From assembly GCF_050947875.1 (NCBI RefSeq), contig NC_134568.1, positions 250,002,767 through 250,066,766 on the forward strand: 64,000 nucleotides of DNA, read 5' to 3'. The stretch is from Dermacentor variabilis (Eukaryota; Arthropoda; Arachnida; Ixodida; Ixodidae). The notes beneath the pieces were generated by a model that saw only the letters and a list, made by a program, of their open reading frames with translations, was not told where the DNA came from and made no database searches. Of the stretch, positions 24,501 to 39,819 are shown in pieces; positions within the stretch are counted from its first letter, which is position 1, and the number at the start of each line of letters is the position of its first letter. The position numbers and the translations under genes are program-made.

Positions 24501-27500
24501 CTACATTTGATTGTTCTTTTGGAATGGCATGTTCATAGTTATTGATGGTGCTGTCGAAATGTGTTTCCTGTGATTTACACGGGAAGTAAAACGCCATCTG
24601 TATAAAACTAAATTCTAAGTAAACTGTCTTATTGGGCATAGTATATAGTACTGCCTATCTTGAGCGTACATCTGCGTGCATCTGCGTGCCGAAATTGGAA
24701 TTGCCGCGCACGCTTTGAGGCGTTCCAGTCGTTACGTCAACTTTGTGTCATGTATACATGTGCTGCTACGTAAAGGCAAGACGCAAAAGGATAATTCGCG
24801 TAACGATTTCTTTTTTTGGTCTGCATTAATAACTAAACGGAATCAATTAAAAAACATTTGTCTTACTTTACAGCGCCTTACTCTTAAAGTCGGGACACTT
24901 AAAGTGAAACACTCGATCTTTTCAGACTCATAAAATTTTGTTTGAACACTGCATTTTCTTTAATTTCGCGGTAACAGGTCGACTATATTATGAAGGTCAA
25001 AGTTTTTATTTTTATTATTTTTTTTAATTTTGCGTGGAAACTGCAGCGCCGGTACATCAGTGCGACATCACAGATTTCAAAGCATTTTCTCGTATTTGAG
25101 CCGCTGTAACTCAATAAAAGCTTTTGAAACTGGCCAGGTCAAGTCTCTGGCTCTTTTGATATATAATGGAGCTCATCTTTACCGATAAGAAATTAAGAAG
25201 GCCCGAGTAGACGCCGTCTGTGGCGTCACGCCGCGTTGGTACGGGGAAGGCGGCGTTGCCACACCTCTTTCGAGCTTGCCTCTTTTCTAGCTTATTAAGC
25301 CTCCTCTCACGTTAGGAGCGGTTTGTTTGATATACTCTAGAGAGGTAATTTACCAACTCAGCTCAAATGATTGTTCTCTTTAGCTTCCGTTTAAGCAGAA
25401 ATACATTAGCAGGCAGAGCTCCACGCCAGCAACGCAACACTGCGCACGCTCTGAAATTCATTTGGTTATGATGGTGATCACCATCGCCGATGGTGACTCA
25501 GTTGGCAAGCCATCAATTGCGTTGACAAAGAACTGGTTTTTCTGAGGTCGCACATGCGCTCCCGTTCATCTCTATAGGTCATGAATTTTGAATGCATGTA
25601 CTCATGTCGGGTTGATGCTTTATAGGGGGCGCTTTTGTCTTGGTGTCTCAGTATATATATGTTTGTTTCTCACAATAAAAATCAGAAGTCAGCGCTTGTC
25701 TTCATCGTCCTTTCTTTGCCTCTCGTCTATGTATGAGCTGTAAGGGACGATTCCCCAGTTAACCTCCCTACTTAGGCTCTCTTATATTGTCTCTCTCGTT
25801 GCGCTAGCTATATGCTTCTTTTCCAGCTATAACAGAAGATTCGGGAAGCACAAGCCGTTATATCTAAGCATGCGAAAGTTATTTCTTCTGCATATATGAC
25901 CTCAACAAGAGCATCCCTTCCATCAGTGTAACTACGGGCCCACAGAAAGTGTATCCTGTCTCGTTGCAGCGAGTACAGAGTGGAGAATCGGTACTCCCCG
26001 TCTTAAATATCCATGCTGGCGTATATATAGGGAGGCCCTGTTTTTTATCCCGCGCAGTAGGGATTTTTCCTCTGGACGAACCGCTTGGTTAAGCAGGGTG
26101 CATAAGGTGGAATCCAAAGCGAACGAAAGTGAGCACGGATCTTCGATTTCGTGGCTTGATTAGTATTTGGCACATTGAATTTAGGACGCTGACTAGCTCT
26201 AATTGTTTTCACGATGATTCTTCGTCGACGTTTGGAGCATACATTTTCCACCGCGTCTATAGTCCACTAATAGCTTCCCTGTAGAAGATACAATATAACA
26301 GAACGTGCTGGCACCGTACGGGACATGCGAACTGCCACAGCTACAGAACTTCAAAAGTCCGCACGCGCATACGACATGTGCACCCCAAACAAGTCGATGA
26401 AATCTGCATGTCGCCTTATTTCCTTGCCTAGCGGATTACCTGATCTGCTCCAACCAAAGATGAACCGTCACCAACTTTCGTCCAAGGCCGAAATAATGCA
26501 ATGACTATTCCAACGCTATTCCTTCTCGAGCTTCCTTAACACCGAGATCGGTCGGTCGTGAACTGTGGATAAGAAAGTAGAATCGAGTGAAAGGAATTCG
26601 TACATTATACCGGCCCAAATTCCTATATATTTTTATGTTTGGAAACGAAGAACGTTCTGCTAATTCAACGTACATAGTCTATATATAGGAATAACGTCAG
26701 ATATGGTATTGATGCGCATTTGAAGTACGTCCTTTCACGACCAAGTAGTATACTTTCAGAACACGCGATGATGTACCTTTTCAGAAATAACCACGTCTCT
26801 CTTTTCGTATCAGAGTGTTGTGGCTTCCTGGGGCATTTTCTTTCTTCTTTCATGAGATGGCCGATGTCATAGCCTTGTTTACGGCCTCAGCGACGAGAGG
26901 AACGAAACAGAAGTATGCCAGAACGAAATCAAAGATTGTCACGGAAACTGGCAAGGAGGGATAACTGTCCAACCCCTGTAGCCGCACTCGCAGAGAGAAA
27001 GTTGAGCTGCCATGTAGACGTGCGTGGCCTCCACGTGCGTCTCGCTGCCGCACAAACACTGGCGAAGGGCCTCCGGCGACACACTGGCAATTCCGGTGCG
27101 GTTCCCGTGGCGAACCTGAGACGGAACGCTGATCGATTTCCCCGCAGCACCGGTGCCAACTTGTTGCTGACATGGGAGCCTGTCTGCGGTGCGGATCCGG
27201 TAAATCCGCTCCAATCCCGGTTGCACTCGATGTCTCGCTCGACCCCTTCGCCCTGCCACTGCTTTCTCTTCCCTGCCACGACCCGCTTGTTTATCCCGAA
27301 AGCATGAGCGTGGCCTACATACGGCCTCTCGGCGAGGCCTAATCAGCACGTCACGCTGTGACACGCTGTTTCCCAGCGGCAACAGCGTCGCATGTGTCGT
27401 GGCTTAGCGAGGCGCCGCGTAATTAAGGCCCCGACGTCAAAAAAAAGAAAAATTATCTGCAGCACCGTTGTACCGGTATACGAACTCGAGGGGGGACGCG

Positions 27501-28782
27501 CGCGTGCGCGCAGCAACGGCCCACACACACACTATACACCACGCGTACTTGGATATAGCTATATTGCATGCGCTGCGCCGCCAAAATGCGGTCGACTGAT
27601 TTCATCGCGTGTATGTGACGTGCGTGGGAGGACAGGCGACACAAAGACTGTCCGAACGTCATTAAATGTTCGCTATGGCACTCCCGTGTTCGTGCGAGCG
27701 TGCGCGCTTTTCTCAGTGCGTTTGATGTTTTTCACTGTTGCGGGCTGCAGTAAAATTGCGTAGGCGTTTTACCATTGGTCGGTTTCGCGCGCGCACGCAT
27801 ACATAAGTTCGAGTGGGTTGCATGAGGTGTGGAAACGGAAAAAAAAATGAAAGAAAAAACGACGAGAAACGACACATGCACGGTCGCTTCTTTAAGCTTT
27901 ATTTTTATTGGTCTCACGTAGAAGGCGCAATTCAGCCACCGTAAATAGATCATCTGTTATAGGACATGCACGGCGCATATAGTGACACGAACCAATATGT
28001 GGTTCGCGTCTCTATGTGAACCATGTATATGCATGTCGCAGTACACCGGTGATCCTGATCACTCTAATAATGGCAGCATCTGGTTATCCTGAGCACCAAA
28101 TCACTTATTCGCATATTTCGCGCTTGTATGAGAAATTTCAAGTATTCGTTCCCGGATTAATGAAACTTTTCGTTCGTGCCTTATCTTATTAGCCAGCAAA
28201 TTCCGTGACATCACGTCAGCTATCACAATTAGACTGCATACGGACTCTCTTTTGCGTATACCAACGACTTTGTGGGTTTTGTCTAAGTTTCTCTTTTTGT
28301 TAGAATAACGGGTTAAGGTGCTTAAGGAATAAAATGCATGACGTATTAGTACTGACCATGGCGAATGTTGTGAGTTTACGGCGATAATGAGAAATTGTTT
28401 CGCATTGTCTTTCCTTTCCCTGAGGCCCAGGTTCACAGTATAAATTTTACTTTAGTTTCTGTGTAGCGCGCTCCGGAACCTGAACGATAAAACTAAAGCA
28501 TTAGTCACTGGACAAAGGAATTGGGTGCCACGTAAAAGTAGTCGTCACCAGCCAACGAAAGTTTCCTGCAACAAAAACGCTGACGCACTGACTTCCTGGA
28601 CTCGCTGGGACGTTTATTCTAGAGATAGAGGGAGAAAAATAAAGAAAACAGAAATTGTTTCTGCTTTACAACAGGCTTTATTTAACAATCTCGCGAGAGC
28701 TGTGTGCCCGTCTAACCTTTAGCCGCAGTAAAATTTTGCAAATAAACGCACATCCATTGTTTTTGTCTAGTTTAGAAGTGTA
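21551..28782. other. Long stretch without recognisable genes
   Basis: I found no coding exon, tRNA or clear transposon in about 7 kb. GC-rich, CpG-rich patches at 23200-24250 and 26900-27500 generate overlapping chance frames on both strands. Homopolymers include T and A runs, and a C10 run near 24440. A short fragment of the AAGTTAACC repeat family (reverse) is at 25751-25800. A 9-bp perfect stem CCGTCCTTG / CAAGGACGG lies near 23840-23862. Confidence 0.4.
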
Positions 28783-29453
28783 CAGGGTGTTTCAGCGAAC
28801 ACTTTCAAAAATCTTTAAAAGTTGCCTGTGGCAGATATCACAATTCTAGCTCATGAGCTGGTCTACTCGAAGCGGCGAACAATACTTGCACAAAAAAATT
28901 GAGATGCAAAATGGGCTAATTAATAAAAATTTACTAATTAAGTTTATAACTAATTACATTATGACCCGTATTGACATTTACGAATTCTAGCCGTGGAGTT
29001 CACAAGGCGGATCCACTTGGAACAAATTTTCAAGATGACACCAGTTTCGACATATAAATTCCCGAACTTTGAGGAGAAACGCATTGGCGTACCAGTTAAT
29101 TTGTTGACAAAACGTCGTTTCATGCACTGAAGCACACAAGTAACTAGAATGCCAGTGCATTTCTCCGCAAAATTCGGGAATTTATATCTCGAAACTGGTG
29201 TCGTCCTGAGAATTCATTCCAAGTGGATCCGCCTTGCGAATACCACTGCTAGAATGTGTAAACTGCAGTATGGGTCATAAGATAATTAGCTAAAAGTTAA
29301 TTGGTGAAGTCTTGTTAATTAGTCGATTTTGCATTTCAACTTTTTGTGCAAGTAGTGTCCGCCGATTCAAGTAGACCGGCTGATAAACTAGAATTAAGCA
29401 ATCTGCCACAGGCAACCTTTCAAAAAATTTGAAAGTGTTCGCTGAAACACCCA
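28783..29453. mobile_element. Foldback element, two arms of about 310 bases
   Basis: The left end (CAGGGTGTTTCAGCGAACACTTTCAAA) is inverted at the right end (TTTGAAAGTGTTCGCTGAAACACCC). The arms stay complementary almost to the centre at about 29115: AGTTGCCTGTGGCAGAT, CTACTCGAAGCGGCG, AAGGCGGATCCACTTGGAA and CGAACTTTGAGGAGAAACGCA all have inverted partners. There is no coding frame, so this is a non-autonomous foldback or MITE-like element. Mobilising transposase unknown. Confidence 0.85.
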
Positions 29454-30006
29454 TCAAACCATGTTGGTTTTGTCATAGCCACAACAATCACGTGAGTGTG
29501 CGAAATAATTTCGCATGCAGACGGGTTACCTTAACCTCGACATCACGGGGTTCTCATAGTTTGACAAGTACTTCGTCCCAAGTTTAGAATTATTTTATTG
29601 GTCTTGTCTTTGCGGTCCTCTTCGTTGTGTTTCCCAAAAACATACCAATAAAAGAAGCGCATTCCTAAGGTGCGCAATTCTCATCAAATTTTGTTCTTTC
29701 GCCATCGCGAGAACTATCGAGGCCTTCGTGGATCAATTTATTTGTGCCAGCTTTCTGTCTCTCAGGTTAGGTGTCCAAACAAAAGTGGCGATGCTAAAAT
29801 GTGATTTATTGAGCGTTGGCGCTCTGCTGTCCAAGATTACCAGCACACAGGTGATCTTCGGTGCATACCAAACGATGGAGAGCTGCGATGTTACGTGACC
29901 TAAGAATTTCCGCGAATGAAAAGACGGCCATAACTGCGCTCGTTCATGCATGCAACATCACGCCTTCTTTGTCATGTGTATGCACATAAAATATTAAAAT
30001 CAGTCG

Positions 30007-30008
<2 letters not shown>
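29454..30008. other. Unannotated intergenic DNA
   Basis: Nothing recognised. Confidence 0.4.

Positions 30009-30074
<66 letters not shown>
30009..30074. repeat. (AT)33 microsatellite
   Basis: Uninterrupted AT dinucleotides produce spurious YIYI frames on both strands. Confidence 0.98.
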
Positions 30075-30076
<2 letters not shown>

Positions 30077-30181
30077 AGTTCCTGCGAACTGTGGGAATCG
30101 ATGTTATGCGAAGCATTTCGCAGGTAGGTGGCTATCCAGTATCGTTTGGGGTTCCGAAAAGCGCTACCAGTTGTCATTCAG

Positions 30182-30288
30182 GTCGTGTTATTCATGTCAT
30201 GTCATACACGTCATGAAAGCATGTCGTTCTTGTCAAGTCATATATGGATGCCATTGTCATGACATTCATGTCATGCACATCCTGTCCA
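30182..30288. repeat. Degenerate ATGTCAT tandem array
   Basis: Imperfect copies of TCATGTCAT/CACGTCATG recur about every 8-16 bases (ATTCATGTCATGTCATACACGTCATG, then GTCATGACATTCATGTCATGCAC). This is a short decayed minisatellite. Confidence 0.65.
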
Positions 30289-31013
30289 GTTAATGAGACG
30301 ACCGCGACGGCATCACGACCACGAGTTATATTATGCTTTTAACGTGCTTTCAATATTATCAAGGCTTTACGCATGCAAATAATATTTTCGTGGAAATTTA
30401 GCAGCATCCGTGCAAGAAGGCCGCTGACTGGCATTGCATTCAAGCTGCCCACTTCTCCCGCACCAAAATTGCGGCGCGGACGGCACACGCGCGACAGAAG
30501 TAGGAAACCTGAACGGGCACCTGCTGCGATAAATAATGTCGGCACGTGGTGAGTGCGACGCAAGGAGAGGACCAGGTAGCATCATACTAACAAGATGAGG
30601 AAATCAATAAAATTAAAACGAACGAGAAGCGAATGGACAGTTTGCCCCGACTGGTTCTATGCGTAAACGTGTTGCTCCTGCTATGACTGAGCGGCAGCAA
30701 GTGGAATCGCGAGATTTGTCTCGTTCATGCACCGCAGTGCGTTTGGCGTTGCGTACCGCTTCGCTGTGTCTGACACCTCAGTGGTAAAAACTCTTGGCAA
30801 GCAAACCGTACGAGAGCAATTACGAATCTAACTCCTGCATGATCAGCGACCCGGACGGGCGAATTTTCAAGGTGCTAACGAAATCCTTGGAAGACGAAAG
30901 CTGAGAGAGAGACTCGCTCAGTACGACTATGGCACTGCTCGTTCGCCGTGAACTCTCCCGTGCACCGGGTAAGGGGGAGGGGGGGGAATGCACACATAAT
31001 GGCTGCTCGTTGA
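30289..31013. other. Unannotated intergenic DNA
   Basis: No gene. A G-rich run (GGGGGAGGGGGGG) is near 30973. Confidence 0.4.
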
Positions 31014-33418
<2,405 letters not shown>

Positions 33419-33671
33419 ACGTCTCGAAACTGGTGTCATTCTGGAAATTCATTCCAGTTGGTTACGCCTTGCAAGCTCTCTGGCTACAATTTGTAAATTG
33501 CAGTATGTGCCCCAAGGTAATTAATTAAGAAGTTAATTAGTGGAATATGTATTTTCATTTCTCGTGCAAGCAATGTCCGCCTCTCGAGCTTAAGGTCTAG
33601 AATTCTGTTATCAGCATCAGTCCATTAATTTTTTTAAAATTTCCGTAAAGCTTCAGAATGATCACCCTGTA
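33419..33671. mobile_element. Single arm of the foldback family
   Basis: TCTCGAAACTGGTGTCATTCTGGAAATTCATTCCAGTTGG and the downstream AATTAATTAAGAAGTTAATTAG and CAATGTCCGCC match the right arm of the 28783-29453 element. It ends in CACCCTGTA, the same terminus. No left arm is present. Confidence 0.75.
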
Positions 33672-35589
33672 TATAGCGCTCTCTCGTTCGGCGCTATAGG
33701 AGGTGACCACATAGAAAAAAAAAAGAAAACGCAAGAAAAAAAAAAGAAAACGTGGAATTATTTTACTTCAATATCGCAGTATAGGCGACCGCGGAAGGTC
33801 AGGCATGCTTGACCGAGTTATGAAAAGCTTCTTCCTTAATGATATACGACAGTGCATGGTGCTCCTGCCGACGAGGGAAGCTAAGCATATTATTTTGTCT
33901 ATTATAGTAAGTTTTACTTAACACCAAAGTGCAATTGTGTGGTAAGAGCCAAGAGCATGCATCGACATCCAGGCCATTCTTCGTTCCCTTTTTTTTTTTT
34001 TTTTGTTCTCGCCATATTTTATTTGAAGTTCCTAAGAACGCATGGGACAGAGATACGTAGTGCAAGCTTAGCATATAGCCATTAACGTCGGGCATGTTTC
34101 TGGGACGTCAAAAAATTCGCTTGAAAAACGACCAGTTAGGAATACATTGTAATCTGGCCCCACCGGAATCTCCGGGTCGCTAAACCGGAAACAAAGCAAT
34201 AGAACGGTTCAATATACGACAGTTCACTGTTGAAGTTTCTTCTTGTTACGCTGCCGCTACTTAGGCGGAATTAATGCTCCGCGTACACACACCTGCTAGT
34301 AATCGCACCATGTGCGGACCTTCCTTCCATCAGTACATGCCACGGCAAGCTGGCTTCAGGAACCCGCAGGGAGCTCCGCAGCGCACGCGGACACAATGTA
34401 GCTCAGTAAAGCCGACTTGAGCTTTTAAACAAATTCAGGTGAGCGCACCGGCTCGTTTGCAGCCGAAGGCGAATTGAAGAACTGCAGCGGCCGACTACAT
34501 TTGCAGCAGCGGGATCCGCGCCGCCTGCAGCGGCGCACCGATAGAGCGCAATAACATCCGGAGGCGGCGAGCAGTACGCGAGCCGGGGCCGCGATGCCGC
34601 AGTGAGGAGAGGCCTGCACTGCTGCTGATTACCCCAGGGATCGGTTTCAATTAGCCACGTTCGAGAGCCGTATCGAGAGCTCCGCTGTGCCCAGTATGCA
34701 TTAATTACGGGCTGATTAGTCCGGTGTCATTTGGGTTCCGTCCGCCGTCCGAGCCAACGCTGCTGCGTTGCCATATTTGCCCTGTTCTTTCGCTGCGTCG
34801 ATTCTGCTAAGGTACGCGAGCGGGGGGCTCCGGGCCATCTTTAACCTTCTCCCGTTCTCCCTCATCTCTCCGCCGGTCCTTTGTTCCTTCTTTCTTTATC
34901 TCTCCCTACTATCGCCGGGCTCGCAGAAAAGATAAAGTGCGAGACGGGACACAGACAGATGAGTAGTGCCAATTTTATAAATTGGATATTGAATAACGGC
35001 CTCTATTTCGGCCCACACGAGGCAAGATGAGAGCAGTTGCCCAGGCGTGTTGTTGGGAAGGAAGAAAAAAAATACAAGTAAGGAAAGGAAGCGTCCTAAC
35101 TGGGAATTGAGTTTGCGCACGTTAGCATAAAGATTAGAAATGCGCTCGCACAGGCGTGCGTCCTTCTATCGTTTTTCTTCGGGCATGCGTTGCGTAATCA
35201 ATCTCCTCGCTTAAATATGACCCGCCTTCGCCAGTAGGGGTATTTCGCCCGCCGCAGTATATATATAATATCGGTAAAAAAGAAATATGCAATAATAGAA
35301 CGTCTTTGGTTTCCGACCTTTTTGCACGAGCAGCTATGTGCGCCCAAAAATGATAATAAGGTGCAGCAAGGTGGCGAGCATCCTAAGGGATGATGGAAAG
35401 CGGGAGCGAAATGACATGAATTAATGAAAGCAATTCTTATACGACGTGATCAGTGCGCGCGCGGATAAACGTATGCGCACACAGAATTTGCACAGCTGTG
35501 CTTCATCTGCCTTTCCTTAATGTATATACCGATTGTTTCTGCTATGTCTGTACTTTTTTATTGTTAAAAAGAAAAAGAGGATTTGAGAC
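33672..35589. other. Unannotated intergenic DNA
   Basis: A-rich runs lie at 33715-33750 and a T run at 33990. No gene. The 34425-34620 frame is GC-rich noise. Confidence 0.4.
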
Positions 35590-36250
35590 AAATAAGTAAT
35601 TTTTGCTGACCAAGCTTTATAACTGCGGCGGATATCAGAATGTGCGCAATAATTGCCAATTTGATTTGTATTACCAACGTTTCACTAATTTGCTTTTTAA
35701 TAATACATTTGAAGGGATGTTTGCAGGATTAACGTTAGCTAAAGAGCACAACTCTTTGTTATAGGATCAAGTTTGCTAATTAGCTTTCCTTATTTACTGC
35801 CATGAGGGTCGTGCTTTCAGTGCAGAATTGAAGTCAGTTAGTACTCAAAGCATAACACTTTCCGAAAAACATTGTGGAGTGCCACTTTCAGGAAGAGAAT
35901 ACTCAAAACCTGCAGCGAAATGCATTGCTGTTCGTGCTATACTGTTTCCACACTGTGGAAAAAATGCAACACGGGAAACTGTTTACAGGAACAACGATGC
36001 TTCCCACTGCACATTTTGAGCCCGTATTTCTCGAAACTGGTACTGCACCAAGTTCCTAGCAAAATGTGGCGTTCTGAGTACTAACTGAGTACTAACTTCA
36101 ATTCTGCAACTATAGAACATGCCCAAGGCAATAATTAAAAAGCTAATTAGCAATATATTGGTAAATAATAATCGTATTGGTGATTACAACGCAAATGTTA
36201 ATGCCCGCCGCAGCTATGAAGCTTGGTAAGCTAAAAATTATCATTTCGTG
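35590..36250. mobile_element. Second foldback element, about 660 bp
   Basis: CCAAGCTTTATAACTGCGGCGG at the left (about 35610) is inverted as CCGCCGCAGCTATGAAGCTTGG at the right (about 36205). The arms continue inward through GCTAATTAGCTTTCC / AAAAAGCTAATTAGC and GCAGAATTGAAGTCAGTTAGTACTC / GAGTACTAACTTCAATTCTGC. The right arm shares TCTCGAAACTGGT and the CCAAGG.AATAATTAA.AAG.TAATTAG stretch with the element arm at 33419, so the two are related families. No coding capacity. Confidence 0.75.
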
Positions 36251-39056
36251 TGGAATCCCCATTTTTAATAATCTGAAACACTATAGTCTCATAAACACGC
36301 AGGTATATAATTTGTACCATTGGAATGACGACATGACGAGGATCGTTACTGAAGGGCTAGTATGGTGGCGGCAACGCGGCGGATGTAGCTGACAAAGCCT
36401 TACAGCAATTGCTTGAAAAGACAGGGTCGCCCCTCCGATCATCTGTTCCTTTTAGTTCAGAATGGAGAGCGAGTACTGCAGCATACGTATAGTATAGGCA
36501 AGCGGATACGATATGTATGCGAATGTAAAGTAATGAGCAGCTTAATAGGGAAACAGCGCTGCAGTGGTTAAGACACACACACACATACAAAACGTGAACG
36601 CGAGAACAGACGATCAAGCGATCCATCGTATGCGCTTTAGTGCACACATTTTGTGCGTGTCTTAACTTCTGCAGGGCCGTTTTCTAATCATGTCATTCCC
36701 AGCTATAGGCCCAGCGCAAGCCTTAATCAATGAATAGCGCCTCAACGCAGTGGGTCGTCGTGCTCTGTGCAGCAATCGAGAGACTTGCTTAGCAGGCGTA
36801 CAAATCCCCCTTCTTCGTGGGCCCCGCTGCGCACGCACGCGTGGCGTGTACAGTAAACGAGAATTCATGCAGGAAATCGCCGCGCTTCCCACACCACATG
36901 CTCGGTCGGGAATCTCGTTTCCTCGCCGACCCCATATTCGCCCTGAGTCATGTTCCTGCGTCCACTGACTTCATCAAATGAGGGGGGCTCTGCTGCGGTA
37001 ATTTTTCTTTCATTCAGGAGCACGCGCCGCGGGCCGTGCCTCCCGCCATGAACCCGTTCCCGCAAGGAGGGCTGCGCCGATGGGCGCTGGCTGCAGTGTC
37101 TATACGGGCGCCCTGGCAGCTGCGTCGAGCCCAGCGGCTGCACTCTCCTGAACCTCTAAGCACGAAAAGTAATACGAAAAGGACCGCAAGTACATAGGCG
37201 CAGGAATCATTGGCGCGGCCATTTTCTGCAACTGTAGGAGGCACTGCATCTCCGGAACGGTCGTCGTAACCCTGTTATTAGGCAGCTTGGCGATGTAGGA
37301 GGAGAATGAGGAGGAAAAAAAAAATGTCGGGTTGCGGGCGAGGAAAGGAGTCGACGCTCAAGTTGAACGACAGTTCGGGCGCGCGTGCGGCTTTTTGGTC
37401 CGAAGAGCACGCGACTTTATACATCTGCCTTGAGCACAACCTTCAGATGTATGCCTCGCTGCTAACATATTTAATTGGATTTACGGAGATAATGAAGGAC
37501 ATGAGCGTGACGCTTTCCGTCATGACAGTCACGTGAGAATGGTGAGAGTGGAAGGTGGTGAGGGAGAGGTAAAGGGCGTGGAGCTTTTGTAGCCGCAAAA
37601 CGCGCCCGTGCTGCTCGCGCGCCGACCGTTCCTCACTCGCGAGTTGACCAGGAGACGCGGCTGACGTCTCCGTAAACGGTCTTAATTTCAGCCTATTACC
37701 AACGACATCCACGAGAAATGTTCGCGTAGAGTGGGACCGCCCAGCGCAAGCGCCGCTAACGGCGTGTATCCGCGTTGAGAAACACGCTCCGTGCCGACGC
37801 TGTATAAAGCGTTCGTCCAAAGTTTATTTGGGCACTCGGCTGACGCAGACGAAAGTCGCAGCGTCTGATTGCAAAGGCGCCGTCACAGCTGCTTGCATAT
37901 CCGTACGCACATTGTGCGAGTGTAAACGCAAAGGGTGCCCTCTAAAATGCGGCCCGAAAAAGAAGTTGAATTTTAAGCCGCATGGTTTTCCGCCGTCCGA
38001 CGTCAAGACCAACCTATCATGTTTTTACGACTTCTTTCTCTTGTTTGACGTATCTGTGCGCGGTTAGTATAGGCCGCATCTGTGATTGCATATGGTTACC
38101 ATTTGTGACGAGGCAAATAAGAAATCGCGCATATAGCCGCAGCGAGGGGCTATAAACGATGCCCGGAAAAAAAGTTGTTTGCCACCCGTGGTTTTCCCTT
38201 GATTTGCGACTGAGGCTGCAATATATATTAATATATATCCGGAAGTTGACCAAAAGTGCTCCATTAGTCGACATGTGCGCGCCTCTATAAGTGAGCTAAA
38301 CAGGAAAGAAAATCAACTATTTTCGGAGGCTTCTGGGGTTATGGTCCTCGACACAGCCCCAGCAGGGATATATAGTGAAAGTTCACGGCGGAAATAGTCT
38401 TAGAGCAACAGGCGTGATACATTTTAGCAGCCGGAGGGCGCGCAAGTATTCGCACGCCAACATGAAGTTCCTATATAATGGTTCGAAACAGGAATCAATG
38501 TCGACGTGAGCTGCGTCACAAATTGGCGGCGAAGCGACGTACTCACCATAATTCCAGCAGGTCACTCTACGATTGGCGTTTTCATTGGCCACATTACTTA
38601 AAATGTCCACATAGCGGAACGTAGGCAGGCTCCTAACGCATTATGAAAGGTCCGACGCTCGTACGACGTGTTAATAATATTACGCCCACTTTGTAATAAT
38701 AACCTTGTCCACGCAGGCAAAGGCAGCCTCAGGGGCGTGCAACGTGACTGCTTATATCAGGAAACAGATATTAAGGAAGAAAAGAAATGAGCGAAAGTAT
38801 AAAAGTGCAGTAAGAACGTTGCTTATATAAGAATGAGAATTCGTTGCTAGATTTAGAAATAGTTCGTAGACTTAGCTACTTCAAACAAGGCAGGGTCCTG
38901 TATGTAGCCTGCGGCGCGCCGTGCAGCGATCGCGCCAACGTCAGTATTCACTCAGGCTGTCCTTCTTAATTTAGTTGAAATAGTTACAATTGCATCAACT
39001 TATGGTCTAATTCGCTGCTGTTATTGGAAAATGCTACGCAGTTCATACATTCCCGT
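36251..39056. other. Unannotated intergenic DNA
   Basis: No gene recognised. TATAAAG in GCTGTATAAAGCG near 37801 is TATA-like with CpG-rich flanks, but no downstream exon could be supported. Confidence 0.4.
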
Positions 39057-39155
39057 GAAAAATATTGAAAAGAGGGTACGGTGGGTGATCAAGCAATATA
39101 TATATATAATATATATATTGCTTGATGACCCACCGTACGCTCTTTTCGATATTTT
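39057..39155. repeat. 99-bp near-perfect palindrome with AT core
   Basis: The arm AAAATATTGAAAAGAGGGTACGGTGGGTGATCAAGCAATATATATAT is inverted with about three mismatches in the right arm (ATTGCTTGATGACCCACCGTACGCTCTTTTCGATATTTT). There is no spacer. It can form a cruciform or a long hairpin RNA. Confidence 0.93.
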
Positions 39156-39819
39156 AGAAGTTGTGTCCAGTCATAGTGTTCTTGCATTCTGCGCAAACTT
39201 GTGGCAAATCTGTTAAGGGTGGTTCACCCTTATAGGTGCCACATCTCTAACACGCAAGTTATTATTCCGGCTTACATTTGAAGGAAGCCTGAAGATTAAT
39301 CTTTCCTAATAGACATATGTATCGGGCGTTTATGTCGGCCATCACTATCACTTAAAGTATAATAGAAGTATTGATGCTTTTCCGCCTTGCTTACTTATAA
39401 GGTCGTTTCCATAAAAGTACGCACCCAGTACAGTACATGACACTTGCCTGATAAAAATTGTAAACAAAATATATGTCCTACTATTAGACTACAGGTTGCC
39501 TTCCTGGTTATTCGATTTTGCATCCTCGGCCACTTCCTCCCACTTTTCCCGTTTTAACCCTTTCTCGTTTGTCCAGGGACGCGTACAATGCACCTAATGT
39601 GTGATGCAAGCGTATCCTGGGGGCATAACCTTCGGACTTCACTGCTTTGCTTGTTTCGGAATGCGCCCACTATGCTGTTTTACTCTCTATCCTCCAAATA
39701 ACCTCTATTGTTGAGCAATGTCGTCCCGGAAGGCAACCGCGTATTGCACTCGTTGCTCTTGCTGGAGCAGTGGCTCGAGCCGTGCTTATGTGCTGCAGCC
39801 TCAGCTTCAGACGGACGAT

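Noticed and set aside
29944..30293. Frames with YIYIYI runs on both strands
   Set aside because: Translation of the (AT)33 microsatellite.
37795..37830. TATA-like GCTGTATAAAGCG with CpG-rich flanks
   Set aside because: A single motif with no supportable downstream exon or initiator. Such strings are expected by chance in 64 kb.
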